Shown here: positions 31,661-31,663 of the stretch, one piece after another
Layout: the number at the start of each line of letters is the position of its first letter
Numbering within the stretch: the stretch's first letter is position 1
Assembly: GCA_031267995.1 (NCBI GenBank)
Contig: JAIRXZ010000107.1
Coordinates: forward strand, 1-31,663
Reading direction: 5' to 3'
From: Odoribacteraceae bacterium
Lineage (GTDB): Bacteria; Bacteroidota; Bacteroidia; Bacteroidales; Marinifilaceae
Length of the DNA: 31,663 nt
The notes under the pieces: model-generated
Told to the model about the DNA's origin: nothing
Seen by the model: only the letters and a program-made list of their open reading frames with translations
Database searches by the model: none
Program-made: the position numbers and the translations under genes

Positions 31661-31663
31661 GGT

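Noticed and set aside
1..31663. tRNA or rRNA genes
   Set aside because: No cloverleaf with a TTCRA loop and matching acceptor stem, and no conserved rRNA segment, was noticed on either strand by eye.

Overview
The window is a piece of a high-GC Bacteroidota genome, probably Bacteroidales. The evidence is a FecR / STN-SusC / SusD / DUF4843 / PKD-like lipoprotein locus, two-subunit 2-oxoglutarate:ferredoxin oxidoreductase genes behind a TAnnTTTG-type promoter, a fused DAHP synthase-chorismate mutase, and A-rich leaders rather than strong Shine-Dalgarno sites. No genus can be assigned from the sequence alone.

Layout. 1-345 is the end of an IS256-like insertion sequence cut by the window edge. 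346-2939 has no supported gene: it holds two arrays of small palindromes on an exact 21-bp period (348-893 and 1828-2165), a cluster of REP-like hairpins, and otherwise featureless DNA. 2940-5016 has an AT-rich lipoprotein gene and an outer-membrane-type protein gene, each preceded by the same 29-bp sequence. 5041-5870 is a second REP cluster. 5886-9482 (minus) is an aroB - aroE/aroK fusion - aroA operon. Divergent from it, 9551-12477 (plus) carries DAHP synthase-chorismate mutase, a Gfo/Idh oxidoreductase and an FMN reductase. 12579-20831 (plus) is the FecR-SusCD locus. 20834-21177 is a third 21-bp array between convergent genes. 21217-25407 (minus) is aldA-lutA-lutB-lutC, followed by asd (minus), korA-korB (plus), a glycosyltransferase-9 remnant, a third REP cluster, and an unrecognised minus-strand gene whose 3' end is tandemly duplicated.

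How the genes fit together. The two divergent aro units supply five shikimate-pathway activities (AroF/G, AroB, AroE, AroK, AroA) plus chorismate mutase; AroD and AroC are not here. The DAHP synthase gene has a 5' leader with the parts of a classical transcription attenuator: a 20-codon leader ORF containing WYYRYYFYF, a perfect 10-bp terminator with a T tail, and a competing antiterminator pairing over the leader's stop codon. aldA-lutABC would take L-lactaldehyde (from fucose or rhamnose) through lactate to pyruvate, and korAB is a ferredoxin-linked 2-oxoacid oxidoreductase. The SusCD locus has an anti-sigma (FecR) and a signalling-type receptor but no adjacent ECF sigma gene.

The most unusual signals are the aromatic attenuator, the three phase-locked 21-bp palindrome arrays, and the AroE-AroK fusion.
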